Of a stretch of DNA of 64,000 nt, positions 44,601-53,654 are shown one piece after another. The first letter of the stretch is position 1. Every line of letters starts with the position of its first letter. Source of the DNA: Blastococcus sp. TF02A-26. GTDB lineage: Bacteria; Actinomycetota; Actinomycetes; Mycobacteriales; Geodermatophilaceae. The stretch is from contig NZ_QOHG01000023.1 of the NCBI RefSeq assembly GCF_003319125.1, forward strand, positions 1 through 64,000, given 5' to 3'. The notes under the pieces were generated by a model. The model was given only the letters and a program-made list of their open reading frames with translations, searched no databases and had not been told where the DNA came from. A program made the position numbers and the translations under genes.

Positions 44601-45565
44601 CGGTCCGCTCCCCGCACCCGCGCGCCGCGGTACCCGGGCACCGTGCGCATCGGCGGCCGCTCCCGGACGCCGACCTCCCAGGTGACCGCCTCCACCGCCG
44701 TCCCGGCGCGCACGTACTGCACCAGCCGGTCCTCGGGCACCCCGATGCCGGGGCAGCGGGCCAGCGCGGTCTGCAGCACCTGCCCGGCCATGCGGCCCAG
44801 CGCCGCGTCGCTCTGGTGGGAGTGCCGGCGGGTGCCGAGGTCGACCTGGGCCAGCGCGTCGACGCCGGCCAGCTCGGCCAGGTCGATCAGCAGGCCGAGC
44901 TCCACGCCGTAGTGCGACACGAACGGCACCTGCTCGAGCAGCTCCCGGCGGCCGGCGTACTCGCCCGACAGCGGCTGCACGAACCCGGACAGGTGCGGCC
45001 ACAACGCGTTGAGCAGCGGCCGCGCGGTCAGCTCGGTGACCCGGCCCCCACCGGTGGGCACCAGCCCCTCGTGCGTCTGCATCGGCCGGTCGTAGAGGCC
45101 CTTGACGTACCCGATCGCCGGATCGGTGAGCAGCGGCCCGAGCAGGCCGACGACGAACCGCGGGTCGAACTCGACCAAGTCCGAGTCGACGAAGACCACG
45201 AGGTCGCCGGAGGTCACGAACAGCGACTTCCACAGCGCCTCGCCCTTGCCCGGGACGTGCCCGCGCTCGGGCAGGACGTCGTCCACGTGCACGACGCGGG
45301 CGCCGGCCGCCGCGGCGCGCGCCGCCGTCCGGTCGGTCGACCCGCTGTCGACGACGACCACCTCGTCGACCAGCGGCACGGCGTCGACCAGCTCCCGGCG
45401 CAGCGCCGCGACGATCGCACCGACCGTCCGCTCCTCGTCCAGGGCGGGCAGCACCACGCTCACCGTGAGGTCCTGCCGGCGCTTGCGCTCCAGCAGCCGG
45501 CACGGGTCGTAGTCCCGGGCGGAGAAGGTGCGGCGGTTCAACCAGCGAGCGACGTCGATGCGCAT
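44597..45565 (-). CDS. gpgS: Glucosyl-3-phosphoglycerate synthase
   Basis: GpgS transfers glucose from a nucleotide sugar to 3-phosphoglycerate, the first step of glucosylglycerate and methylglucose-lipopolysaccharide synthesis. The 322-residue GT-A protein shows VVLPALDEERTVG, VVVDSGSTDRT, PGKGEALWKSL, the metal-binding VDSDL, and GEYAGRRELLEQ, all typical of GpgS. The ATG at 45565 has an AGAGGG ribosome site 5 bases upstream; an ATG at 45610 is also in frame, but it lies directly at the possible GGGTAG -10 box (45618-45613). Confidence 0.88.
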   Translation of the reverse strand: MRIDVARWLNRRTFSARDYDPCRLLERKRRQDLTVSVVLPALDEERTVGAIVAALRRELVDAVPLVDEVVVVDSGSTDRTAARAAAAGARVVHVDDVLPERGHVPGKGEALWKSLFVTSGDLVVFVDSDLVEFDPRFVVGLLGPLLTDPAIGYVKGLYDRPMQTHEGLVPTGGGRVTELTARPLLNALWPHLSGFVQPLSGEYAGRRELLEQVPFVSHYGVELGLLIDLAELAGVDALAQVDLGTRRHSHQSDAALGRMAGQVLQTALARCPGIGVPEDRLVQYVRAGTAVEAVTWEVGVRERPPMRTVPGYRGARVRGADR

Positions 45566-45683
45566 TCGGACCCTCTCGGTCGGGTGCTGCTTCCCGTCCC
45601 CGTCGGCCATGCCTACCCCGGAACAGCGCCATCCGTCACCCCGTCGGCGCGCGGCTCACCTGCTCCGACGGCACGATGCGGCC

Positions 45684-46640
45684 ATGGGCATCCGGGTGGG
45701 ACTGGTCGGTGCGGGCGGGGTCGGGGCCCGCCACGCCCGCGTGCTCTCGGGCTTCGCCGACGTCGAGCTGGCCGGGATCTGGGACGCCGCACCGGGCGCC
45801 GCCGCGGCCCTGGCCGCCGAGGTCGGCAGCACGGAGGCGCCGGACCTGGACGCCCTGCTCGGCCGCGGGCCGGACGCGGTGTGGGTCTGCGTGCCGCCGT
45901 TCGCGCACGGCGACCTGGAGCTGGCTCTGGTCCGCGCCGGGCTGCCCTTCTTCGTCGAGAAGCCGCTGGCCGCCGACCTGCCGGTGGCCGAGCGGGTCGC
46001 CGCGGCGGTCGCGGACGCCGGGCTGCCGACGGCGACCGGCTACCACTGGCGGCACCTGGACACCGTCGCCCGGGCCCGCGCGGCGCTGGCCGGCCGGACG
46101 GTGCGGCTGGTCGACGCGCGGTGGTGGGGCACGACGCCGCCGCCGGCGTGGTGGAGCCGCGCGGACCGGTCCGGCGGTCAGGTGGTCGAGCAGGCCACCC
46201 ACGTGCTCGACCTGCTGCGGGTGCTGGCCGGGGAGGTCGCCGAGGTGGTCGGGGGTGCGGCGCCCTCCACCCGCGAGGGCCGGGACGTGCCCGACGCGAC
46301 CGCCGCCGTGCTGCGGCTGGAGTCCGGCGCGGTCGGCACGGTGAGCACCTCGTGCGTGCTGCCGGCCCCGACCGCAGCCGGGCTGGAGGTGGTCGCCGAC
46401 GGGACGTCGGTGCACCTCACCGAGACCGCGCTGCGGGTCCGCACGCCCGGCGGCGACGAGGAGTCCACACCCGCCGTCGAGCCCCGCACCGCCGTCGACC
46501 GCGCCTTCGTCGACGTCCTCTCCGGGCGACCCGCACCGCCGGGTCTCGTCGACGTCGCCGAGGCGCTGGCCACCCACCGCCTCGGGTGGGCGGTCGCCGA
46601 GGCCACCCGCACCGGGACGACGGTGCGGGTGCCGCGGTGA
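45684..46640 (+). CDS. Gfo/Idh/MocA family oxidoreductase
   Basis: The 318-residue product has an N-terminal NAD(P)-binding fold (RVGLVGAGGVGARHARVLSG), the conserved FFVEKPLA (the EKP motif, Lys catalytic) near residue 95, YHWRHLD, and the HVLDLLRVLAG helix region. The family oxidises or reduces sugars and inositols. It is divergent from gpgS and its stop overlaps the GTG of a decayed dehydrogenase gene, an arrangement repeated intact at 50516-52653. The substrate is unknown. Confidence 0.88.
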   Translation: MGIRVGLVGAGGVGARHARVLSGFADVELAGIWDAAPGAAAALAAEVGSTEAPDLDALLGRGPDAVWVCVPPFAHGDLELALVRAGLPFFVEKPLAADLPVAERVAAAVADAGLPTATGYHWRHLDTVARARAALAGRTVRLVDARWWGTTPPPAWWSRADRSGGQVVEQATHVLDLLRVLAGEVAEVVGGAAPSTREGRDVPDATAAVLRLESGAVGTVSTSCVLPAPTAAGLEVVADGTSVHLTETALRVRTPGGDEESTPAVEPRTAVDRAFVDVLSGRPAPPGLVDVAEALATHRLGWAVAEATRTGTTVRVPR

Positions 46641-46950
46641 GCGTCGTCCGCACGCTCGTCGTCCCCCGGGCCGGGGTGCTCGAGGTCGAGGAGACCCCCG
46701 AGCCGCCGCTGGACGAGGCCGCTTCCGCGCCGAGACCCTCTACAGCGGGCTGTCTGCCGGGACCGAGTTCACCTGGTACCGCGGCCCGAGCCCCTACCTC
46801 GCCTCCGCTGGGACGCCGAGTTCGGCCTGTTCGACCCGGCGGCCGGCGCAGTCGTTCCCGGTGCGGCGGCTGGGCTACATGGAGCTCGCCCGGGTGACCG
46901 ACAGCCGAGCCGCGGCGGTGGAGGCCGAGGGCTCGGTCGTCGCGATGCGT
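46637..46950 (+). pseudogene. Decayed medium-chain dehydrogenase fragment
   Basis: Pieces in three frames align in order with the N terminus of the intact dehydrogenase at 51496: RTLVVPRAGVLEVEE, ETLYSGLSAGTEFTWYRG, WDAEFGLFDPAAG, then RRLGYMELARVTDSR and AEGSVVAM. At least three frameshifts occur and similarity ends near 46950, so about 280 residues are missing. It follows the Gfo/Idh/MocA gene just as in the intact operon. Confidence 0.75.
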
Positions 46951-46985
46951 TCACCCGTCGACGAAGCAGGTGGGGTTGGCGTTCG

Positions 46986-47348
46986 GTGGGCCACCACGGA
47001 CGGGAATCTCTATTGCGTGCCGAGCCAGCGGGTGGGCACCGGGTCCCGCGATCACCTGGAGCAAGTCATGGCAGAGAAGCCAGGCACAGTGAACGTGACA
47101 TCACGGACGACAGCATCCGCGTCCGTCAGCTCAGCCACTACCAGTTCTCGTGGATCGCCCAGGAAGCGGGCGAGGCTGGCGTCTTCACCATGCAACTCGT
47201 GACGGACCAAGGGGTGCGGGAAGAAGTTCTCACGGTGTCCGCAGAGGATGCCGACGTCTTGCAAAACCTGCTCAGGCCTAGCGAGGACGTCCACTTCGAC
47301 GTGGGTCGGCGGGTCCTCATGTTCGGTACGACTCCCGTCGGGAAGTGA
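46986..47348 (+). CDS. Small hypothetical protein, probably frameshifted at its start
   Basis: The last 80 codons read well (RVRQLSHYQFSWIAQEAGEA, EEVLTVSAEDADVLQNLL, HFDVGRRVLMFG) and end at TGA 47346. The better start, ATG 47068 with GGAG upstream, is in another frame and reads MAEKPGTVNV before the frames would join near 47095. The in-frame GTG at 46986 gives an unlikely Arg/Gly-rich head. A one-base change is likely. Function unknown. Confidence 0.5.
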   Translation: MGHHGRESLLRAEPAGGHRVPRSPGASHGREARHSERDITDDSIRVRQLSHYQFSWIAQEAGEAGVFTMQLVTDQGVREEVLTVSAEDADVLQNLLRPSEDVHFDVGRRVLMFGTTPVGK

Positions 47349-47650
47349 GCGTCGCTTCGCGGCGACCCGCACCGAACATGCCCCGCCGTCGGGTTGCGGA
47401 TAGGCTCCAAGGTCCGAGGGGCGCTAGTGCATCCACGAGGGGCATGGGTGCGCGGATGAACACTTCGTCCGAGGACGTTGTCACCACCGCCCGAGTGCAG
47501 CCGACCGACGCCATAGGCCAGTTCGTACCGACCAATCCGCGTCAGCGCGTGCGAGTCGCTGCGCCCAAGACGGCGATGCCCTGACGAGCGAGCCCGATCG
47601 GGTCGTCGGTGCAGATTCTGTCGATGCCAAGTCGGGCCATCTGCCGGACC
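47349..47650. other. 302-base gap
   Basis: Open frames on both strands lack ribosome sites and coding character. I see no repeat or promoter motif. It separates the small hypothetical gene from the end of the broken phosphodiesterase gene. Confidence 0.35.
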
Positions 47651-48279
47651 TCATACCGGTTTGTTGAAGACCCCCACGGACGCCAAGAGGCCTAGCGCGT
47701 GGACGTGAGCCACCACGCCGGGATCGCGCCGGACGTGTACCGGGTTCAGATGGACGTCGGTCACACCGCGCTCCCGGGCACGCCGGGCAGCGACGTCGCC
47801 ATCGACGTGGGGCGCGACGATGAGGGCCCCGGAAACCGTGCCGTAGCCGGCGACGGAGGCGGCGGTGAGCAGGTCGAACGACGAGGTGGTCACCCGGTCG
47901 GCGCCCGGCCACTGCTTCCTGCGGTGGTCGAGCAGCGCGGCGAGGAGTCTGGCCGTGCGAGCCGCGGCCGCACCTCGGGCCTCGGGCCTGACCTCGGTGA
48001 CCACGAAAGCGCGCCGCGGCGAGGTCGAGCGCCTCGGCGAGTGTGGGAACGCGAGCGCCCGCCGGGAGCCGGAGCACGCGCAGCTCACCGAGCGTGATCT
48101 CCGCGATGACCGGCCCTGTTCGGGCACCGGTCCCGAGGACCTTGCCCAGATCCGGGTCGTGAGCCAGCACCAGCACGACGCCGTCGGCGCCCCCGTCGAG
48201 TGCCGTGCGGACGGACTGCAAGGTGTTCTCCGAGTGCGCCCGGGCAGCTCAGCGTCCCCCGGTGGCCGAAGATGCGCAT
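47651..48279 (-). pseudogene. Glycerophosphodiester phosphodiesterase with frameshifts and deletion
   Basis: Three minus-strand frames give consecutive pieces of a GDPD protein: MRIFGHRGTLSCPG (HRG motif), then ENTLQSVRTALDGGADGVV, AHDPDLGKV and ITLGELRVLRLPAG, then FVVTEVRPEARG to HLNPVHVRRDPG and VGVFNKPV. The usual ELDV metal-binding stretch is missing between GADGV and HDP. At least two frameshifts and an internal deletion make it non-functional. GDPD enzymes release glycerol-3-phosphate from lipid head groups. Confidence 0.7.
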
Positions 48280-48419
48280 GCCCCGGAGACTCGCGGCCGC
48301 TCGAGGCCACGCGATGACGGCGACACGAGTGTCGGTGACCCCTCCGTGAACCACGCAGCGGACTGAACACTGGTGCCCCGGCGGTCCCGCCCGTTCCCGG
48401 GCTGCAGGCGGCTCCGAGG

Positions 48420-49157
48420 TCATCCACCCTTGCGACGGGCGAAGACCAGGCCTGCGACCTCGGCGGCGCCAGCGGCGAGAAGGGCCCGCGCCATCTCACG
48501 GAGGGAGTAACCCTCGCTGTAGATGTCGTCCATGACCAGGATGCGGCGACCGGCGATGTCCTCCGGCGCCGGCACCGACAGCGCTGCGCGCAGCTCGCCT
48601 TCCGCGATCTCGCGGCGTGCCTGTGGACTGATCCCGAGGAAGCGCCCGGTCGGGCCGGACTTCGCGATCAGGCGGGGGGCGAACGGCCAGCCCGGACCCT
48701 GCGCCTGGGCCGCCCGCATGATGAGCTCGAGGTAGTCCCAGAGCCGCTGTGCCCGCGGGCCGACGTAGATGGCCCCGGTCGTGATCACGTCGTAGCGCGC
48801 CAACTCGTCGCGGTGCTGCTCCAGGTACCCGACGAGGACGCGGCCGAGGACTTGCGCCCAGGCCCTCTGCTCCTGGTACTTGTAAGCCATGATCACGCGC
48901 CACATGTCGTCCGGGTGGTCGCAAATGGTGTGGATCCGGGAGAAGTACCGGTGGTCCAGGTTGCAGACTGCGTTCGGGCAGCGGCCGTCCTCCATGGGCT
49001 GTCCGCAGGACGCACACCGGGCACCGGCGACCCCGTCCGTCGTCGCGGTCGCGCACGTGAAGCACAGCGCAGGGGTCGCCGAGTCGCGGTACGGACAGCC
49101 GGCACAGGAGCCGAACCCGGCCGGAGCAGGAGTCAGGGCTCGCAGGTCGAACGGCAT
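48420..49157 (-). CDS. ComF-like phosphoribosyltransferase with zinc-ribbon head
   Basis: The 245-residue product begins with several CxxC pairs (GSCAGCPY, CFTCATA, RCASCGQ) that form zinc ribbons, followed by a phosphoribosyltransferase-like domain with the PRPP loop RILVMDDIYSEGYS near residue 205. This is the ComF/amidophosphoribosyltransferase-like layout known from DNA uptake loci and some salvage operons. The longer middle part (HPDDMWRVIMAYKYQEQR) resembles the KYRG-type helix of ComF. The gene stands alone here. Confidence 0.8.
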   Translation of the reverse strand: MPFDLRALTPAPAGFGSCAGCPYRDSATPALCFTCATATTDGVAGARCASCGQPMEDGRCPNAVCNLDHRYFSRIHTICDHPDDMWRVIMAYKYQEQRAWAQVLGRVLVGYLEQHRDELARYDVITTGAIYVGPRAQRLWDYLELIMRAAQAQGPGWPFAPRLIAKSGPTGRFLGISPQARREIAEGELRAALSVPAPEDIAGRRILVMDDIYSEGYSLREMARALLAAGAAEVAGLVFARRKGG

Positions 49158-49385
49158 CTGGCGGCCCCTCTCGCGGCTGCGCCGCTGTCCCCCGACCGGT
49201 GGGCTGCGAGGTTAGGGCGTCGGGTCGGGACCCGCGAGCGGAACCGGGACGGCTGCCGCGGACGTGACGTGCTCCGGGCGCCGTGCTGGTCCGCTTCGGT
49301 CGCCTGCAGCAGTACCTCCGGTTGCCGGAGGGACGTCCGTCGGGCTTGATGAGGGACCCGCTGAGACACAGCGTCGTGCCTGGGG

Positions 49386-50519
49386 GTGGTGTGGGTGTCC
49401 CTGCGTCGTTCGCTCTGCCTGTACACGCCGTCCGCGGATCCGTCCGGGATGGGCGCCCACATGCTGGATCTGGTCGCGGAGTATGTGGGGACAGCAGAGG
49501 TGTCGCTGATGGCGCAGAAGACTTCCCGAGTGGACTGGCTGTTGGAGAAAGCTGCTGCTCTCGGCGCCCGCACCGTGCCGTTGCCGTCCCCGCGCGACCC
49601 GCGGTTCGCCGAGTCGATCACCTGCTTCCTGGGCACACACCCGGCTGACGTCTTCCACTGCCATGTCGGCACCGGGTGCGAGGACTGGGACGGCGTCCGG
49701 CTCGCCCGCGCGGCAGGGTGCCCGGCCGTGGTGCAGACGCAACACCTGCCCTTCCTGGTGTCGCACCCCCGCAAGCGGCAGGCGTTCCACCATGCGGTCG
49801 AGGAGGTGGACCGGCTGATCGCCGTGTCGGAGGGTCTCCGGCGGACCTACGAGCGGATCGGTGTGCCGCCGGAGTCAATCGTCACCGTTCCCAACGGTGT
49901 CGCCCCGCTGACCGGCCGCATGAGCCGGAAGGAGGCGCGGCGGGTCCTCGGTCTGGGACCGGACCAGCCGGTGGCGCTGACCATCGGCCGGCTGACGCAG
50001 ATGAAGGGGCAGTGGCACCTGATCGACGCACTCCCGCCCCTGATCGCCCGCTTCCCCGGTCTGGCCGTCGTCCTCCTCGGCGACGGGCCGCTGCGGGAGT
50101 CGCTGCAGTCACGGGCCGCCGCGCTGGGCGTCTCCCGGCACGTCGTCTTCGCCGGGCACCGGCCCGATGCCCGGCGGCTGCTGGCCGCCGCCGACGTCTT
50201 CGTCCTGCCGTCCCGGCACGAGGGCATGCCGCTGGCCGCGCTGGAGGCCATGGAAGCGCGCCTGCCGGTGGTGGCCACCCGGGTCATCGGCACTGCCGAG
50301 GTCGTCGACGACGGCGTCACGGGGGCGCTGGTGCGGCCCGGGAACCCGTCCGCGCTCGGTGCCGCGCTCGGCCGGTTGCTCGCCGATCCCGCACTGCGCC
50401 GTCGGCAGGGCATGGCCGGCCGTCACCGCTACGAGGCCTCGTTCACCCGGGAGCGGATGGCCGCCGAGACGGCCGAGGTCTACGAAGCGGTGCTCGCCGG
50501 CGTTGAGGTTGCGGCGTGA
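49386..50519 (+). CDS. GT4-family glycosyltransferase, first gene of sugar operon
   Basis: The 377-residue GT-B enzyme has the acceptor-domain motif DPSGMGAHMLDL, HCHVGTG, and the donor-domain pattern ALTIGRLTQMKGQWHLIDA, DVFVLPSRHEGMPLAALEAMEA (E-x7-E). These are typical of retaining GT4 enzymes that use nucleotide sugars. Several GTG starts are available (49386, 49389, 49395). Its stop overlaps the Gfo/Idh/MocA gene by 4 bases. It is the head of a four-gene operon. Confidence 0.88.
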   Translation: MVWVSLRRSLCLYTPSADPSGMGAHMLDLVAEYVGTAEVSLMAQKTSRVDWLLEKAAALGARTVPLPSPRDPRFAESITCFLGTHPADVFHCHVGTGCEDWDGVRLARAAGCPAVVQTQHLPFLVSHPRKRQAFHHAVEEVDRLIAVSEGLRRTYERIGVPPESIVTVPNGVAPLTGRMSRKEARRVLGLGPDQPVALTIGRLTQMKGQWHLIDALPPLIARFPGLAVVLLGDGPLRESLQSRAAALGVSRHVVFAGHRPDARRLLAAADVFVLPSRHEGMPLAALEAMEARLPVVATRVIGTAEVVDDGVTGALVRPGNPSALGAALGRLLADPALRRRQGMAGRHRYEASFTRERMAAETAEVYEAVLAGVEVAA

Positions 50520-51499
50520 GGCGGCTGCGCGTCGGGTGCGTCGGGACCGGCTTCATCGCCGGCAAGCACCTGCACGCCCTCGCCGGGTTCGACGACGTCG
50601 AGGTGGTGGCGGTCGCCGACGCGGTACCCGAGCGCGCCCGGCAGGCGGCCGACCGGATCGGCGCCCGCGCCCATGCCGACGGGCTCGCGCTCCTGGACAA
50701 CGAGGACCTCGACGCCGTCTGGCTGTGCGTACCCCCGTTCGCCCATGGCGCCCTGGAGGCCGCCGCGATCGACCGCGGGGTCCCGTTCTTCGTCGAGAAG
50801 CCCCTGGCCACGGACCTGGCCGTCGCACGGACGGTCGCCGACCGGGTCGCCGCGAGCGGGCTGGCCACGGCCGTGGGTTACCACTGGCGACACCTCGGCC
50901 CCGTGCAGCGGGCGGCGGAGCTGCTGGCCGGGGAGCCGGCGCAGCTGGTCACGGGCTACTGGCTGGACAAGACCCCGGGAGTCGGCTGGTGGCCGCACCG
51001 GGACAACTCCGGCAGCCAGGTGATCGAGCAGACCACGCACATCTTCGACCTGGCCCGCCACCTCGTCGGGGACGTGGCGACCGTCGCGGCGGCCGAGCGG
51101 CCCGCCGAGGACGGGAGGGGCGACGTCCCGGCAGCTGCCAGCGCGCTCCTCCGGTTCACCTCCGGTGCCGTGGGCAGCATCTCCTCGGCCCGTGTACTCG
51201 GCTGGCGGCACCGTGTCGCGCTGAACCTGGTCGCCGAGGGTCTGGTCGTGGAGCTCACCGAGCGGAGCCTGACCGATCACGAACTCCGGGTGGTCACCGC
51301 GGACGGAGAGGACGTCATCCGGTCGGACGAGGACCCCATCCTCGCCGAGGACCGCGAGTTCCTCGACGTCCTGCTGGGCCGGGTGTCGCAGGCCCGCGTG
51401 CCGTACGACGAGGCGCTGCGCACCCACGCGCTGGCCTGTGCCGCCGACCGGGCCGCTCGCGACGGGACCACCGTCAGCCTCCTGGGCGAGGGCGCGTGA
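50516..51499 (+). CDS. Gfo/Idh/MocA family oxidoreductase
   Basis: The 327-residue product has RVGCVGTGFIAGKHLHAL (NAD(P) fold), FFVEKPLAT (EKP motif), YHWRHLG and the HIFDLARHLVG helix. It is a clear homologue of the 45684 gene, sharing VWLCVPPFAHG/VWVCVPPFAHG and the EKP region. It overlaps the genes before and after by 4 bases each and should act on the same sugar-like substrate as the following dehydrogenase. Confidence 0.9.
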   Translation: MRRLRVGCVGTGFIAGKHLHALAGFDDVEVVAVADAVPERARQAADRIGARAHADGLALLDNEDLDAVWLCVPPFAHGALEAAAIDRGVPFFVEKPLATDLAVARTVADRVAASGLATAVGYHWRHLGPVQRAAELLAGEPAQLVTGYWLDKTPGVGWWPHRDNSGSQVIEQTTHIFDLARHLVGDVATVAAAERPAEDGRGDVPAAASALLRFTSGAVGSISSARVLGWRHRVALNLVAEGLVVELTERSLTDHELRVVTADGEDVIRSDEDPILAEDREFLDVLLGRVSQARVPYDEALRTHALACAADRAARDGTTVSLLGEGA

Positions 51500-52653
51500 C
51501 CGGACAGCGGCCGGCGCGGTCGATCGGCGTCCTCGGCCCGGGCCGGCCGGCGATCATCGACGACGCCGAACCCGAGCCCGGCCCGGGGCAGGCGTGGGTC
51601 CTCACCGAGTGGTCCGGGATCAGCGCGGGTACTGAGGTGGCCCTGGTCCGTGGCACCGATCCGCAGCACCAGGTGGGCTGGGATCCCGACCTGCGCACCT
51701 TCGGCGCCCCCGGGACGAGGGCCGGCTACCCCATCCGCGGTCTGGGGTACATGGCGGTCGGGCGGGTCACGGAGAGCCGCACGGACGTGCTGGTCGAGGG
51801 CAGCCGGGTCGCCATGAACTACGGCCACCGCACCGGCCGGTGCGCCGACCCGGCCACCATGCCGGTGATCCCGGTGCCCGACGACCTCGACCCCCTGCTC
51901 GGCATATACCTGGCCCAGATGGGGCCCATCTGCGTCAACGGCCTCCTGCACGCGGCGGCAGCGCTGGCAGGGCCGGCGGCGGGGATCGGCGACGGGGTGC
52001 GGGGCCGGCAGGTGCTCGTCACTGGCGCCGGCGTCATCGGGCTGCTGTCGGCGCTCCTGGCGGTACAGCACGGGGCCGCGGACGTCCTCGTCGTCGAGTC
52101 GGCGCCCGAGCGCCGCGCAGTCGCCGCGGCACTGGGACTCGAGACCGTCGACGACACCGACCAACCGGTCTGGCTGGCCGTGAAGGACCGGTGGCGCCAC
52201 GGTCCCGGCGACGCCGGCGCCGACGTCGCGCTCCAGTGCCGAGGCCACGACGTCTCGCTGGCCGGTGCGCTCAAGGCCCTGCGGCCGCAGGGCCTGGTGG
52301 TCGACCTGGGCTTCTACCAGGCCGGCGCCAGGGCGGTACGGCTCGGCGAGGAGTTCCACCACAACGGCCTCGCGCTGGTCTGCGCGCAGATCGGCCGAGT
52401 GCCCCGGGGCATGACCGACGCCTGGCCCCGGACGGCGCTGGCCGCAGCCACCCTCGACCTCCTCCGGGATCGCGGCCGGGCGATCCGCGACCACGTGGTC
52501 ACCAGCGTCGTCCCCTTCGAAGAGGGGCCGCGGCTGCTGACCGATCTCGCCGAACGGCGGCTGCCGAGTCCCCCGCTGCAGGCGGTGCTGCGGTACGCCG
52601 CCGACTCACCGGGTGCGAGCGGTCCGTGGGACGACGGGCGCGCCCGTGAGTAG
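51496..52653 (+). CDS. Medium-chain dehydrogenase without zinc ligands
   Basis: The 385-residue product has the MDR fold: GISAGTEVALVRGTDP, RAGYPIRGLGYMAVGRV, and a Rossmann loop VLVTGAGVIGLLSALLAV near residue 172. The Cys and His residues for catalytic or structural zinc are not evident, so it is probably a zinc-free MDR. The order with the Gfo/Idh/MocA gene repeats the decayed copy at 45684-46950. The family often works on sugar or cyclitol intermediates in antibiotic-type pathways; the substrate here is unknown. Confidence 0.85.
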   Translation: MTGQRPARSIGVLGPGRPAIIDDAEPEPGPGQAWVLTEWSGISAGTEVALVRGTDPQHQVGWDPDLRTFGAPGTRAGYPIRGLGYMAVGRVTESRTDVLVEGSRVAMNYGHRTGRCADPATMPVIPVPDDLDPLLGIYLAQMGPICVNGLLHAAAALAGPAAGIGDGVRGRQVLVTGAGVIGLLSALLAVQHGAADVLVVESAPERRAVAAALGLETVDDTDQPVWLAVKDRWRHGPGDAGADVALQCRGHDVSLAGALKALRPQGLVVDLGFYQAGARAVRLGEEFHHNGLALVCAQIGRVPRGMTDAWPRTALAAATLDLLRDRGRAIRDHVVTSVVPFEEGPRLLTDLAERRLPSPPLQAVLRYAADSPGASGPWDDGRARE

Positions 52654-52678
52654 CGGCGCCAGGCAGGAGGGAGGGCTG

Positions 52679-53419
52679 GTGGCGACGGAGTTGTACCTGG
52701 TGCGACACGGCGAGGCCGTGGCCAACATCGAGCCGGTGATCGGCGGCATGCGGGGCGACAGGGGCCTGACCTCGCGGGGGCGGGAACAGTGCCGGCTGCT
52801 GGAGCACCGGCTCTCGCGCCGGCCCATGCACGTCGACCGACTCGTCTCCAGCACCCTGCCGAGGGCACTCGAGACCGCCGAGTACGTCGCCCGGGCGCTG
52901 GGCCTGCCGGTGCTGCACGACGAGGGGCTGCACGAACTCCGCCCCGGTGAGGCCGACGGGCTGACCGTGCAGCAGTGGCGGGACCTGTACCGCGTCGGCG
53001 AGGAACCGCCGGGGACGCGGGAGTCCTACCGCGTGTTCTCCCCGGGCGGCGAAAGCTGGGCGACGTTCCTGGCCCGCGCGGGTGGAGCGCTGACCCAGCT
53101 CGTCACCCGCCACCGCGACGAGACGGTGGTCGCCGTGTGCCACGCGGGGATCGTGGAGGCGTCGTTCGCGCTGGCGTTCGGCTTGGGGGCGAGTGCGCAC
53201 CGGGTGGACTGCGCACCGACGAACACCAGCCTCACCCACTGGCGCCACCGGCTCGGACCCTGCGGAGAGCCGCTGTGGACGCTGGTCACGTTCAACGACG
53301 CCAGCCACCTGACGAACAGCGTCCTGCCCGAGTCGCCGGCACAGGACGCCGTGCCTCTCCATGGCGACGACCGTGCGGGGACCGGGGAGGAGCGAGCGTC
53401 CTCGACAGCACGCCCTTGA
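52679..53419 (+). CDS. Histidine phosphatase family protein
   Basis: The 246-residue product has the phosphoglycerate-mutase-like motif LVRHGEAVAN with the catalytic His near residue 9, SSTLPRALETAEYVA, the acidic HELRPGEADG, and the second His in VCHAGIV. This is a typical branch-2 acid phosphatase core. AGGAGGGA lies 7 bases before the GTG at 52679. Another GTG at 52646 would overlap the previous gene by 8 bases. It likely removes a phosphate in the same pathway as the three upstream genes. Confidence 0.87.
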   Translation: MATELYLVRHGEAVANIEPVIGGMRGDRGLTSRGREQCRLLEHRLSRRPMHVDRLVSSTLPRALETAEYVARALGLPVLHDEGLHELRPGEADGLTVQQWRDLYRVGEEPPGTRESYRVFSPGGESWATFLARAGGALTQLVTRHRDETVVAVCHAGIVEASFALAFGLGASAHRVDCAPTNTSLTHWRHRLGPCGEPLWTLVTFNDASHLTNSVLPESPAQDAVPLHGDDRAGTGEERASSTARP

Positions 53420-53654
53420 CCGCCAGGGCGGCTCGAAAGGTCCGTAGGAGTCCGCTGACGTGCGTCCCGGCTGGTCAGCGGCTCGAGCAACCGGTCACGA
53501 ATCACCCACGAACCCTGGTGTACGTCACAGATGGCGACCAGAACGGCACCACGGCGAGTGCCGGCCGACCGCCCGGCACGTGAGCTCCTCAACCACGGTC
53601 AGTCAGCCTCCTCCACCAGCGACTGGTGCAGCTCGCCCACCGGGCAAAGCTGCC

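Noticed and set aside
45613-45640. Stress-type promoter before gpgS
   Set aside because: GGGTAG is present on the minus strand, but no GNNT or GTTT lies 14-17 bases upstream, so I did not list it as a promoter.
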